Positions 1 through 11,799 of a DNA stretch of 64,000 nucleotides are shown piece by piece. Below the pieces are notes generated by a model. That model did not search any database and was not told the DNA's origin. It was given only the letters and a program-made list of their open reading frames with translations. A program made the position numbers and the translations under genes. The DNA is from Daedaleopsis sinensis (lineage: Eukaryota > Basidiomycota > Agaricomycetes > Polyporales > Polyporaceae): NCBI GenBank assembly GCA_033807695.1, contig CM066302.1, forward strand, positions 4,278,001 through 4,342,000, read 5' to 3'. How positions within the stretch are numbered: position 1 is the first letter of the stretch; the number at the start of each line of letters is the position of its first letter.

Positions 1-543
1 TGTCGAGCTTGGATCGGGCGGGGAGGCGCTGGTACCAGGATTACTGGGGGAGGTAGATGTCGGAGGGTCTGGGTGGGAGTCAGAGGTAGAAGCTCGAGTC
101 GGACTTGTAGTCGTTGCCGTAGGAGGAGGGGGTGGAGGGAGTGCCGTCGTCGTCGTCGTCGTTGGCGGAGGTGGCTGAGATCCGCCCAGACAGCTGTCAT
201 CGTCGCTTGCGAGTACCGTGAAGGGATGTGTATTCCCGCGGGCACCGCTGGCGTCGGTGACCTGGAACTGAGACGTCTTGCCTCCAGCGAGTCTGCCGTC
301 CCATGTCGCAGATGTGCTCGAGGTGCTGGCGAAGGTTTCGAAGTGCGCGCCGGTGGGCCCGTCGGCGGGAACGAGGATGGAGAAGGTAAATGGGGGCGTA
401 CCGCCAGAGATGGTAACGATCGTCTGGCTGCATTGTTGCGGAGTGTTCGATAAACTGATTTGTGGTATCGCAGCGGTGCTTGAAGGGAAAGAGAGTAAGA
501 GACCGATGGCGAAGTTGGTCCATGTGTGGCTTCGCGATGACAT
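1..543 (-). CDS. Single-pass surface protein, N-terminal part (runs off window)
   Basis: The reverse strand is open from an ATG at 543 to the window edge (181 codons, no stop), so only the N-terminal part is seen. A signal peptide (FAIGLLLSFPSSTAA) is followed by a small beta-sandwich-like ectodomain of about 100 residues. It has a Cys near residue 41, the motif GGTPPFTFSIL, and a closing DDDSCLGG. A Pro/Thr/Ser-rich stalk follows (TTTTTALPPPPPPTATTT). The Cys...GGxPPY pattern is common in Agaricomycete surface proteins and recurs in the gene at 14,181-15,742. By analogy with that gene, a membrane helix and cytoplasmic tail should lie beyond the window. Function is unknown; a wall-stress sensor or receptor-like role is only a guess. 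Confidence 0.7.
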   Translation of the reverse strand, partial: MSSRSHTWTNFAIGLLLSFPSSTAAIPQISLSNTPQQCSQTIVTISGGTPPFTFSILVPADGPTGAHFETFASTSSTSATWDGRLAGGKTSQFQVTDASGARGNTHPFTVLASDDDSCLGGSQPPPPTTTTTTALPPPPPPTATTTSPTRASTSDSHPDPPTSTSPSNPGTSASPPDPSST

Positions 544-2069
544 GGAGGGAAACTAAGGATATATCGGTACCCCTCAGTAATGGAATCGTACGAGGTACTA
601 GCCAACGTTCGTCGACGCACCTTGCAGAGTATGAATATGCAGACCTCCAGCCTCCTATCCTCCAGGGTCGGCGTTCAGAATCCCAGTACGGAGTATGAGC
701 AGAGCTGCGAGCGGTACCCTCTTAGAGTATACTGTGAAGTTCAATTGCATCAGCATATGGACAGGAGGATGCTTGGAGACATTCGTACCTTTCGACCACA
801 CCAGGGATGTCTATCAGGTGCTCGAAGCGGACGGGAAAGGGGAGGATAGCGTGGACGCCCACGTCGGGTTGGCCAACGATATTAGTAGTGGGAGGCCGTA
901 AGAACATGTGCGAAGTTATACCGAGTGGTGGCCAGCCGACGTCGCTGAGAAGTGAGATACGACCCTCGAATCGATACGATAGTGTCATCAAAGACAAAGG
1001 CCGATGGCCGTTTGAGCGGTTGAAGAGGTGGCATCTGCCAGACAGTAGCCGATACTGTCAGCTCGCAACAACACTGCCCGTTCCAGTAAGAGACGTAATA
1101 CGTAATCACGGGCACGGATGATCATATATGCCATAGGAATGCTTCGAGCTGAAGGGTATCCGGGTGCGCTCACTGGTCCAACAGACGCGGTAGGGCCCCT
1201 TGATGGAGTTTGTATCTGTGATGATAGAAGAAGGGAAGGTCAACGTGTCTAATGGGTATAACTTACTAACCAGACCTTAGCGGTCTCACAAATGTTCGGT
1301 TGCCAGACTTCCCATGGTCACAGGGCAAGATACACTAGGACACATTCTACGCATAGAGAACAAGGCCTGCATCCGACGATCGTTGACGCTGTCATACAAA
1401 ATGAGTGCCTGGCAAGTGCCTGGGGTCGTCATCAATTCATCAGGCGCGCGGTAAAGCTGTCGCTGCTCCTGAGGCACATACCTACACAGACATAGACCTT
1501 TTTCACCCGCCAGTGAGTTTGCAGTCGTGATCGACCAGAATAAAACGACGTGATCAACTGGAGTGCTATCACCCGGAGCAGCTGCGCACTACAGCTCAGT
1601 AACAACGTGCCCGACAGAGTCCAGAAACACTGTACTCACCTGCGCGCTCGTAGCTCGGGGTATCTCAAGCCCTGTATACGTTGACACTATTTATACAGCT
1701 TTACCCCATGAGAATACAATGTTGAATGGGAGAGCATAGGCTGTTGTAGCGACGAGCATTGTCCGGGGCTCTGGACGGCGTAACCCGTTTATCAAGCCTT
1801 TCCCGGCAGCGCATACGATAGTGACACGTACCACGTTGATGTTCCGGTGGTATAGCAGCGCACTTCGTTCCTCCCCAATGTGGACCGAGCGAACGGGGAG
1901 TTAGTTGCGTCCTCGCTCGCCTTGATGAGTAGCTCCTGAGAAGAAGCTTGTTCGAACTTGGTTTGGAGTGGGCCATTCCTGGCAAGGACGATTGATGAGG
2001 ATGGGGGGACTGAGGAGCTGATATGTTAGATGATAGATAGTAATAATAAATTATAAGATGTAATATAAC
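544..2069. other. Intergenic, no supported gene
   Basis: Only short overlapping reading frames of up to about 100 codons occur here. None has a recognisable motif, a credible splice pattern or a paralogue in the window. The last 100 bases are AT-rich and lie just past the stop of the helicase fragment, so they may be its 3' flank. Confidence 0.5.
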
Positions 2070-3857
2070 CTAAAGCTTAGTATACAGTAGAATGCTCATC
2101 TTATACTTACCGGCCTCCTGCAATTTTTTCCCTGACCAGTTGACAATATTACCGTAGTACAGAACCTTCCCATCATTTTCTGCACCATCGTGGTACCAGA
2201 CATCTCCTGACTTGTCAATAAACCTGCAGACAAAGTGAGAAGGAGTAAAGTAGATTATACCACACAGCCGGTACATCTGGTCAATATCAGGCCATACAAT
2301 CTGAGACTCTACTGTTATTTTCTGCTGTGCACGAATAGCTATAATGTTAGGTGAGTCGGTATAAGATAATGACCTGTGCATTTGACGCTTGCATTGTGGG
2401 CATTTCTTCTCAGATTTCTGGGAGAGCAAAGCACTGATCCATTGTGTGACTGTTTTCCCTTGATATCTACCGGATGTGGCTGGACTATTTTTCCACACAT
2501 AGTCATCACAAATCCATACTGCTTCAGCTTTGCTATTAGCAGGGCCATCATGGTCACATGCTCGGCATTTGTAGCACTGCTGTAGAATAGGGATGTCAAT
2601 CTTGATAATGTTCTCTAATAAGAGATATATATCAGTAGGCTCGCTCCCCCGAGGTCCTAGGTCAGGATGTGACACAGCCAATCTATTTCTCAATGTATCC
2701 CGTGCTCTCTGCAAAGTCATTGACTTGTTGTCCGGAAGAGTACCATCAAACAATACACCTAAGTCCGTGAGAATTTGACTTTGCTCTGGCATGTGATGTA
2801 TCCATGCCTCACGGCAGTCAGTATACAGGGTGAGCAACACAGTAAGCAGACTATCATATGCACAACTGTGGTTGACAGAATCCCATGGAAAGCCTGCAAA
2901 CATCTTGCCTGCTGGAGGTTTGGTTACTTTGATTCTCTTAGCTGGCTGAGGCTTTGTGGTCTGTTCAATCTCAGTCTCCTCATCCCGCTTACGCTTAGTA
3001 GCATTAGTTCTTGTAACATTGCTGACAGTCTGTAATGCTTGTGACCCCTGTGCGGATACAAATGCAGTCCTATCCCTTTTGACTTGCGGCTTTTCAACTT
3101 TCTCCTTGGTGCCGCTGTCAGCCTTGTCGGCCTTGCTGGATGACTGGTCTTTGGAAATTTTCACCAAAGTCCAGGGAGTATCTTCGGTCACCTTTTGAAT
3201 TGGGAAAGGATCACTAGCAGTCCACTTCAGAGCACTGTGGATAGTCTTGGGTACAAATTTTTCACCTTTCCATTGGCGGAAAGAATGAATAAGTTCATTT
3301 CTTGTAATTCCCGATACTTCGGGTGATATAGTACCAAGGTACCGCATTTTTGTGATTTCATCCAGCAACTCTAGCTCTCTAAACTCTTGCCTCAATGAGC
3401 CTGCAATACCTCCTGTCAATTTCCCGCTGTCAAATGACTGGACAATGATAGTTCCCTCAAGAGTTGAACCCCGTGACAAGCAAGTGTATACAGACTGGTG
3501 TGTTTGACAATTCTGCAGGTCACACACATTACTGGGCCTTGTACGTCCCTGTGAAGCAAAGTCTGTCATAGCAAAGTTGGGTACTACCGGTACTTGGTCA
3601 CGGTTTATTTCTAGTAGCATTCCATTGGGGAGTTTGCACTTCACTTTCTTGTTTACATGCGAAAGTGGGACAACATTCTCTGGAAGACCAGGGAGTTTTA
3701 TCGGAGTGGGAGCAGCTGTGAGCTTGACAAAAAGTGTCTCTAATGCAAATTTATCCTCAGTGATAGGCCGTGATGTCCATCCTACTACTATTCCTTCCGC
3801 ACCATTGGTAACTGAGCACTGAACGTACGCGAGGCGCAGCTCCGCGTAGCTGCTGTC
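2070..3857 (-). pseudogene. SF1 (Pif1/Helitron-like) helicase C-terminus fused to a USP-like peptidase, 5'-truncated
   Basis: The reverse strand is open from 3,857 to a stop at 2,070, but there is no credible start and no helicase motifs I-IV. The frame begins with VTNGAEGIVVGW and continues into two superfamily-1 signatures: motif V (FAMTDFASQGRT) and motif VI (YTCLSRGSTLEG). This matches the C-terminal core of Pif1-type helicases, such as those of Helitrons. After a charged linker with KRKR clusters comes a domain like peptidase C19. Its Cys box reads NHSCAYDSLLTVLL and its His box SHFVCRF...WYHDGAEN; paired cysteines between them (CYKCRACDH, CPQCKRQ) look like a USP zinc finger. I infer the 3' part of a mobile-element protein whose Rep and N-terminal helicase regions were lost. 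The usual Helitron CTRR end was not found, so the element class is uncertain. Confidence 0.65.
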
Positions 3858-4379
3858 TTACCTCAAGCAGGTGTTGATATGAGACGTACTATAGTCTTGT
3901 TTCGTGGTCTGTAGTACGGTGTAGACGTTAAGTGTAGGTGAAATCGTGGCATTCACCGGTGATGATCTTGAGAAAGTTAAACCTTGGTGAGCGTCTGATG
4001 TCCTGATCTCAACCGTCACGAGCGCTCGTTCGCACTCTCTATCGAGAACACTCAATCATATATGTCTTCGAGCTTCAACCTCCAAAATACTCTTGTAAGA
4101 GGGTATCCTACTCCCTCTGCCTTCAACTGATGGACTTTCTCGCAGAAACGACATATCACTAGCTAGTAGAGCAGTCTCGTACAATGAACCAATATAGCAG
4201 GTGGTACAGACAGTGTTGTCTTAGTCCAGTATCAAGGCCCGCAGAAATTACCAGCAACATTGTCTTCTCCTACAGAGTGCTCTTACACCTTGACTCAAGA
4301 CCAGTCAGGCCTCAGTCACGATCACAACTGATCTGGGCCGGGTCACGTTGCAATCACGACCAACTTGTGTTGATTCGTG
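3858..4379. other. Gap between helicase fragment and MULE-like element
   Basis: No gene is supported. The left boundary of the MULE-like element should lie here or in the first repeats that follow. I looked for an inverted match to the sequence around 11,480-11,520 and found only a weak similarity near 4,312-4,326, not enough to call a terminal inverted repeat. Confidence 0.4.
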
Positions 4380-4595
4380 CTCTACCCGCATCCGAATGCG
4401 CACACTCCGCGTCGGGTCGCGTTCACTCCGCATCGAGTCGTGTTCGGTCCGCGTTTAACCGCGCTCACTCCGCGTTAGCTCGCGTTCACTCCGCGTTGGC
4501 TCGCATTGACTCCGCGTTGGCTCGCGTTGACTCCGCGGCGGTTCGCGTTGACTCTGCGTTAGCTCGCGTTTATCCGCGTTGACTCGCGCCGCATC
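4380..4595. repeat. Degenerate tandem array, left subterminal region
   Basis: About fifteen imperfect units of 12-20 bases are built around TCGCGTTGACTC and CCGCGTTGGCTC. They alternate a CGCGTT core with an ACTCCGCG spacer. The same core in the same orientation recurs on the far side of the transposase gene at about 11,320-11,470, and I saw no such array elsewhere in the window. Paired arrays around a transposase gene suggest binding sites. Confidence 0.65.
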
Positions 4596-4740
4596 CACGT
4601 TGTATCACTTCCGCATTCACTCTGATCTGAATGTGAGTACTCCAAATTTTTGGGTGGTCGGGCCCGTCTCGTATCCGGTCGGATTGTCGGATACTTTCCG
4701 CTGTATGCCTCCATTTCAGGTGTACCGTTATCCGCGATAG

Positions 4741-5391
4741 ATGTGTATATGTAGCCATGCTCTCTGGTTCATGGGAACATCATCTCCAGGGTGTATCAAG
4801 CTCAAGCTCATCGCACAAGAAATACAAGAGACCGTGAAATATGGCCTGGGTATGATATCTCTTCGGTCACTGGCTACCCGGAAGTTTATTGACACATACT
4901 CACAGGGTTTCATCAAGCACATACTGTCCTACTTTACAGAGAAGGAAGCAACTCCTCTACCCGAAGAATGTCGCAATGCGACACATAATGAGCCCGTAAT
5001 ATCTACTGCCCGTACTCAGCAAGTAGTCGACACAGGTGAGCTTATTCCCTGGACACACTGTACCGCCTTACTGTCTCTAATAATCCTGACTAGCATCCGG
5101 AAGGATAGAGCCTCATGGGATGATCCCTATATACAATGCACAAGGTGCATTATTTCGTTCTTGAAAATACGAGGTATAGTCACTGAGAGCACTGGCATCA
5201 CAGGCAATATAGTGGGTTTACATTTGGCCTCATCGCCGAACGAGTATGCGAGGCCAATTGGGGTGTATCTTCCGCAAGTCCCCCCCAATGCCTCCCGCAC
5301 ATCTGCAGTTCGTGTTGCTCCGGGAATACACACAAACCTCCCAGGTAATGCTCGTTCCGTATGCGACAACAGCAGCCAGAAACTGACCTGA
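4741..5391 (+). CDS. Unassigned 216-residue ORF upstream of the transposase
   Basis: An ATG-initiated frame of 216 residues overlaps the first 31 bases of the transposase gene in another frame. It is hydrophilic with scattered Cys and His and no recognisable motif. It might be the 5' leader of the element, an accessory ORF, or chance. Its codon use does not resemble the adjacent transposase frame. I keep it only because it is the one long frame in this stretch. Confidence 0.2.
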   Translation: MCICSHALWFMGTSSPGCIKLKLIAQEIQETVKYGLGMISLRSLATRKFIDTYSQGFIKHILSYFTEKEATPLPEECRNATHNEPVISTARTQQVVDTGELIPWTHCTALLSLIILTSIRKDRASWDDPYIQCTRCIISFLKIRGIVTESTGITGNIVGLHLASSPNEYARPIGVYLPQVPPNASRTSAVRVAPGIHTNLPGNARSVCDNSSQKLT

Positions 5392-8300
5392 ATGTAGGTA
5401 TTCAACCAGTCGCTCAAGGTGCGAACAGCGCCTCTCAACCGGCACCGGCAAAACACGACGTCTCAGGCGACCCAACACAATCAGTCATCACGGGTAGCAA
5501 CCAAGATTGGGATGGATGGCCAGATGGGACCTTCGAGCGCACCTTCACCCTCACAGAGCTCCAACAGAATGGACAGCTCGCCGTTCACTGGTCATGTGCA
5601 GGCTCTGGCGCAAAGACTGGATCCGAGCAAGCGGAAGACTGGCGTCTTGGTCGGAAGCTCGAGCGTCGGTGTCGCGGTATTTTATCGTGCTTGAACCCTG
5701 ACTGCAAGGTCATCGTGCGGCCGAAGGTTAAACTTGGCGACATTGCTCAACAGCTCACAAGAAAGTGCATTTGCGGAGCGGAAATGCGACAAACACCGTG
5801 CAAGGCCCTCCAGACGTTAATGCGCTTCCGGCATGGTGTCCACTTTATTCACAGAGGCTACCACACCCATCCTCGTCCTACACACATTCTCCACCTTTTT
5901 GCGGACGAAGCGAACACTTTCGAGCAGCTGGTCACACAGAATCCTCGATCTGGTCCATTAGAGCTCCTAGTAGGGGTCCGAACCCTTCAGGGGCCGGGAG
6001 GGTCTGCGGCAGACATCTCCCCCGTCTTCCACAACAAGGATCGAATCTCGCATGAGCTGAAGAAGGTCCGTGCGAAGGATGCTACCCGCAACGGTGCAAG
6101 TGACTTCAGCATCGAGGCATTCTCGGAGTTCTGCAGCGAACACCCAGGCCTCATCATACACTCCGTCATGCGCGAGATTGTTGTGATCTCCATGCAGCAA
6201 CCTCTCATGCTCTCTGAGCTCGTCAAGGAGACTCGCATTACCTCGGAGCCGGTGAACGGCATTGTCTCTGATGCTGCTCATGGGTTTTGGAAGCAGAGAA
6301 ACTGTCTGCTCATCATCAGCTCTGCTTACTCGTCGACTCTACACTGCTGGGTTCCGGGCGTGCTCTCTTACTCCAACGGAGCGACAGCGGACCACTACCG
6401 GCATCACTTCTTAGCTCTGTTTCAGAGCATCGCTCGAGAACGGAGCAACAGAAATTGGGACACTTCTCGTGATGAGGACTTCGTGAATGTGAGTAGATTT
6501 TCATTGGTACTGGAGGCAGTAATAACTCACTGATCACAACGAATTAGGTCGTCGATTTTAGCGAGGCAGAGCGGACCGGCTTCATAGATGCATACGTAGA
6601 ATTTCGACAGACTGAGGGAACAACTCGCTCTCCAGCCGACCTCCGCAGCGCCGCCGGACACTTACTCAAGGGCTGTCAACAACATTTCCGATCTGGGGTC
6701 ACTCGTCTATCGCGCATAGGATCGGTGGTTCAACCTGACAAGGAGCGACGGTTCCGTACACTCACTGAGGATCTACTCACTGCAAACAACCTTGAAGACT
6801 TCCGCCTCGTTGCTGAAGACCTTCTTAAAGAGTTCCCTCGCGCAACTCCATGGCTTAGCTGGTGGCTCCGAGAGGAACATGCGTCCATGTTATTCCAATC
6901 ACAACGTCTCATGGAGCCCATCCTGTGGGAGTCCGTTCCGAGCACTACCAATGCAGAAGAAGCTATGCATTTCAAGATATACACTGCTGTCGGGAAACAC
7001 CACAACTTTATGGAAGGCATGCGTGCACTCGAACGATTTGTGAGGCACTATGACAAGTTAATTGCAAGTGCAACCGGTAATTACTTTTCACGCTCAGATG
7101 CTTATGCTATATACTCATATACTGCTGCAGTTGGCACCAAGATAAGCTATGGACAGCCAGAGCGTTGGAAAGTGATCGCCAAGCAGCATGGCCGTACGAA
7201 ACTCAATCGCCAGCCACATCGTCTCACAGACAAGTCATCCAAGCCTTCCAAAGGTATCCGGAGAGTGGCCTCTCGATATAAAAACGACGGTCGGCCGCCA
7301 GACACGGCGAAAGCCCTCGTTCAGAGGCGAAAGCGCAAGGGCAGCAAAGTTGCAACGCCGTCAGAGAGCCTCAGTACCACGGAATGGAGCGGCCTTCTAA
7401 ACACACCTGACGATGTTTCACACAACCAGACTGTGTTGTTTCGGAACTCTCCCACCTTCCACACATCCTCGCCACCTGCAGTGGGATCAAACTCACTCGC
7501 ATCAGTTAAATCTGCGCCACAATCGGCACCATTGGGCCGCCTGCTCCCCAGCTACAAGTGGATCAACAACTCGTGCTGGCTCGACAATTCGCTGGAGACA
7601 CTCTGGAATCTTATCCGGCAGGACTTCAATAGCTTTGCTGAATGCTTCTCCAACATCCACAATCCTGAGGGCGCTGGAATCTATCAGCTATATCAAATGT
7701 TTGATCGCCGTCGCACGCTCTACATCGAGTCCAGCTCCAACTACTCTGTTCGGGTGCTCAGCGAGCAGCGTGACGGATTCCGGGTCATGCTAGCTGACCG
7801 ACGACTTCACCACAATCGTACTATTATCTCTCGAGCTGACGAGAGCGACAATTTAACGGTATGTAATGATATTATACTCATCACTCCATATGAAACTTAC
7901 CATGTGATATGTCTATAGGTATGGCTAGGCGACTTGCTTGTAGCATCGGCTACTCCAGACCCTGTTAAATTTGGATTGGCGCATGCCTACTTCCGGTGTT
8001 ACTACATTCAAATCTATTCGTGTACTGGACGATTCAACGACACCCCTCATCCCCACTACCGGGTCACCAACCGACTTCCATTCCGCTTCCATATGCAGCT
8101 CACTAGTGCTGATCATGCTGCACATGGCGGAAGTACACTGTCCTGGTTGCGAAGCATAGTCGACATGAAGAGCCCTGCTGAAGAGCTCGGTGAATGCTGG
8201 AGAAATACCGAAGACTATGTCCATAGGTCACCTACATCTGATGTGGTACATCGATGCTCTGGACTTCCAGCTATAAAGGAGGTCTATGTGTCCCTCCCTA

Positions 8301-10770
8301 TCGCTCTCATGCTCGAAACCCCCGCTACAAGATGGGACTGTCCTGAGAAGATTGTCGTATACACGAAGAACATCAAAACTGGACGCCCAGAAGTTATCTA
8401 TGACCTTGTCAGCCGGGTCTTCTCCTCTCAGGTTCAAGTCGAAGACTTCGACCCGGATGATGCTCTTGCTTTCCAAGCAGCTCAAGGACCTCCGCCGCTC
8501 GCACACTTTATCTCTCGCCATGTACATCACACTGCCAAAGACCCTGGGCCCCTCCGCGGACGACAGGCTCACATAGCACTCTATGATGACATCGCAAATG
8601 GAGGTCTATCCATTGTGTCTTCCAAGAGCAAGGTTTCGACACACCTCGCCGGCCCTGAAGAGCAACTCCAGCCTCCCCTTCCGCCCAGATATCACACCTG
8701 TCTAGTGGCCTATCACCTACGCGGCGGCCGGGCTACACAGCAGGCACTCTATCAATATCAGCTCGCCATGCTACAGCAGCTGCATCACATCAAGTTGTCA
8801 GATGAACGGCTGGAGCGGATCTCTCAAGCACAGACAGGCCTGAACCTTAACGGTGTCTTTGTCGTTCCTGAGAAGGATCGACCATGGCACTCGCCCCGTT
8901 CAAACATGCGGCAGCGGTTCACAGACTACGAGACACATGCGCAAACACCCCGACCTATGGGCCGAGGCAGAGGGGTGGCTCCGGGTACTGCTGCGACTCG
9001 GAGACTTAAACGTCCGCCACAAACCCCCGAGTCCGAAAGTACAACATCACCTTCCTCCCAAGACCGCAGTCATTACACCTCAAGCTCAGCACATCTCTCA
9101 CCCATCCGGGACGACACCGGGAATCATGACAGGAAGAGTACAAGCGATGATGAGCAGCCTGCTCGGAGCGGGTCACCTCATCCTGTTCGTTGCAGGTGCG
9201 GCACTGAAGGAGACGGAAACATGATGACAGATGGACTTGAGACCATCCAGTGCGACTCATGTCAGCAGTACTCGCATCTTGCCTGTCAGCGCAATGGACG
9301 TGCCAATGGGTTGTCTGAGGCAGAAAGGTTTGAGTGCGACGAGTGCACCGGTCGAAATATACTCCCATCTTATCAATTCGAAGCCAATGATAGGTATGTC
9401 ATTACAACATTATTAGAGCCCCTCCTGACCGTGATGTTGTATCTCTGCTGCAGTCATTCTGACCTCGACGCAGAGGATAACGATACAGAATCCCAACCAT
9501 TGAGTCGCCGACTAGGGTATGTTACTGACACGGTGCCATCTTATCATGAACATGATGTTTATTGACACAATTGATTTAATAGCCCGGGTAAGGGTATCTT
9601 GTTCCGTCACGGTGACTTCTGGTATCCCGGACGATTGCTGCAACTTGAAGCATCATCTCCTCATCGTCTATGGCGTATCCGTCCCTGGAGACTTAACAAT
9701 TACTGGACCTCACCTCCCGCTGACCGTCGACTCATTCCAGAGGCCGACATAGTGGACGACCTATGGAATGATCGTAAAGGACGCCGCAAAATCCGGGTGA
9801 GCTTCGAATTCTAGACAACCAACATTTGTGTTATAGCCTGACATTTAACACAGCTTGGTAAATGGTCTCTTGCCTCGCGTATGGAGAGTGAAGAGGATAT
9901 ACTGGCCGACCCGGGTGCACGCCCATACACACAAGAAGTCGATGAAGCGCTAAGCCCACACACGGAAACCTTACAGTTACTATTTGCGTGGGAGCCAGGA
10001 AACCCAACCACTTTGAACACGGACGAGGTTCCTGTCCTCGCACTCGTCCAGAGCAAGCAGACGTCCTCCATCTATGCATACCGCGCAGGTGTTGTGCCAT
10101 TTGTAGGAAATCTCGACATAGATTCACGAGCGCAAATCCACAACTGGATAGACGTCAACATACAAGGTGCCAGGGCTAATCGACATCTCTGGATCGGCCG
10201 ATATCTCGTCGCTCATGCAATTACCCTACTACTGGTGGCACGTATGCGACCAGAGTCTCCGAGTCCTCCTTCTCACAGCGAAGAAGAACTTCTTAAGGAA
10301 GCCTGGAAGGTTCAGCTGGGCCCGTCCGGAGACATCTCACAAGCTGACCTCTCAGATGGTTCCGATCCGACTCAGCCTGCCCTCAGACCTGTTGATGTCG
10401 ATGCAGAGTGCGTCAGAGCTCTTGAACGTCGCATGTTCGAGCGTTCAGCCGCAGCCGGAGAGGCAGGGTGGTACCAATGGGGGCTCGACTCTGGAGAGCA
10501 TCAAGACCAATGGGATCCATATGAAGACACCCCCAGTGATTGGATCGTTGGTGATTGGTGGCCAGACGACGAAGAGGATCTCATGAAGGTATGCTAACTT
10601 GTCCTTGATAGACATCATGAGCATATCTGATTGTCCTCTAGACAGGCCGTCGCTTTATCGGGTTATCTGACCCTCAACATCAGACGAAGCGTCGAGAAGA
10701 CCAACCGGGGTTGAAACGAAAGGCGCCATCTCCTCGCCCTGTGAATAAGCGGCGCAAAGTGGACGGATAG
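5361..10770 (+). CDS. MULE transposase fused to USP-like peptidase, PHD finger and BAH/Tudor-like region
   Basis: Seven exons (5361-6488, 6548-7858, 7919-9393, 9454-9516, 9583-9796, 9854-10588, 10642-10770) keep frame throughout and give 1,684 residues. Residues about 100-175 form a GCM-like zinc domain (CLNPDC, KCICGAEM, IHRGYHTH). A MULE-type DDE core follows; probable catalytic acids are Asp304 (IVSDAAHGFW), Asp379 (VVDFSEAER) and Glu513/514 (TTNAEEAMHFKIY). Residues 700-1045 look like a C19 peptidase: Cys719 in WINNSCWLDNSLETLW, His1009 in AHFISRHV, Asp1036/1037 in LYDDIANGG. A PHD finger spans 1238-1290 (CRCG, CDSC, HLAC, CDEC). A short region starting FRHGDFWYPGRLLQ resembles a BAH or Tudor-like reader. 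The C-terminus carries basic nuclear-signal-like clusters. The transposase call is firm; active peptidase chemistry is inferred from box motifs only. Confidence 0.85.
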
Positions 10771-11199
10771 CGATGTGAGACAGGCCCGCCGTGACATCAC
10801 GCATGGTGTGCTGTTTCACGCAACAAGTATTGCAACCTGAACCCCATGTACCTATCTCTCAGTTTACATATCTCCATCTTACTATCTATTGTCAAAAAAT
10901 CCTCCTAAGCACTCAGGCTCTCGACGACCACTCCGCTTTTTGTCGCTGTTCTCATCCACATTTCAGAGTCGTCGCACTTATCCGACAATCCGAGGACTAG
11001 TAGGTGCAGCCATCTGAGCAACAGCCCGCCGCTCACTGCCCGCTGCCCGCCGCACAGGCACTCATACCGTGACAGTCCGTGGACTATGCACTAGCATCTG
11101 AGCAATACCCCGCAGCCTCCATCCCGCTGCCCGCCCCACCAGTGTGACTCTCCGCTGCATGGCTACTCGTTCAACTGTCATCCTTATTTGTCGCACCAA

Positions 11200-11475
11200 C
11201 CTCGGCTACACGCGTTCGTGACCGCGTCAATCGCGTAATATATACAGTGCTCTTTCGCACTTACCTTCTCTTCCTGTCGGCTCTTTGCACTAGTCCTCCC
11301 AGCCACAAAGCACGACGCACTGCGGTCAAGCTCACGTTGAGGTCGCGTTACCCCCCATTGAACCCGCGTTGAAGCCGCATTTAGGTCGCGTTGACACCGC
11401 GTTGAGTACGCGCTCACTCGCGCAGGTTCGCGTCGCGCCGCGTTGACACGCGTTGCTCCGCGTTGATTTTCCTGT
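11200..11475. repeat. Degenerate tandem array, right subterminal region
   Basis: Units around CGCGTTGACACC and CGCGTTGAAGCCGC repeat about ten times, most densely from 11,320. They match the left array at 4,380-4,595 in sequence and orientation. The interval 10,771-11,200 before it has loose CCCGCTGCCCGCC repeats and no gene. Confidence 0.6.
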
Positions 11476-11799
11476 GCCCGGTTACCGTCACTGACCGATA
11501 CGCTCTGTCACCATCTCCGACTTCTCTCTTGTGGTCGTTTCTTGATGGTATCCCTGGCTCGCATCGCAGTGCGGTCCCAGACATTGATAGGGAGCCTTCG
11601 TGCTTTGCTCACGAGTTGAACCCTTTGGCTTTCAAGAGTCCTCATCTTATGAGCGATACTAGATCTGCTCTCCGAGTTGGTTAAATGTACGTTCGCGCCC
11701 TATGCAGGCCCATCGGTTTGACAGACACACTGATATACTTATTACTCCTCCTATACCTTGCAGTTGCCATCCGGTCCTGCTGAACGGTGCCACTGAACG

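Larger units (their letters stand above)
4380..11480 (+). mobile_element. MULE-type DNA transposon with GCM-like zinc domain
   Basis: The element is inferred from a single intact seven-exon transposase gene (5,361-10,770) lying between two arrays of the same CGCGTTGAC-like repeat (4,380-4,595 and about 11,320-11,470). Exact ends, terminal inverted repeats and a target-site duplication could not be identified by eye. The arrays are in direct rather than inverted orientation, which is unusual for a DDE transposon. The right end lies about 320 bases before a 5'-less membrane-protein remnant, so the element may have landed in that gene. The intact frame suggests recent activity or selection. Confidence 0.55.

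Noticed and set aside
4312..11520. Possible terminal inverted repeat of the MULE-like element
   Set aside because: Only about 11 of 14 bases match between 4,312-4,326 and the reverse complement of the right flank, which is too weak to call.
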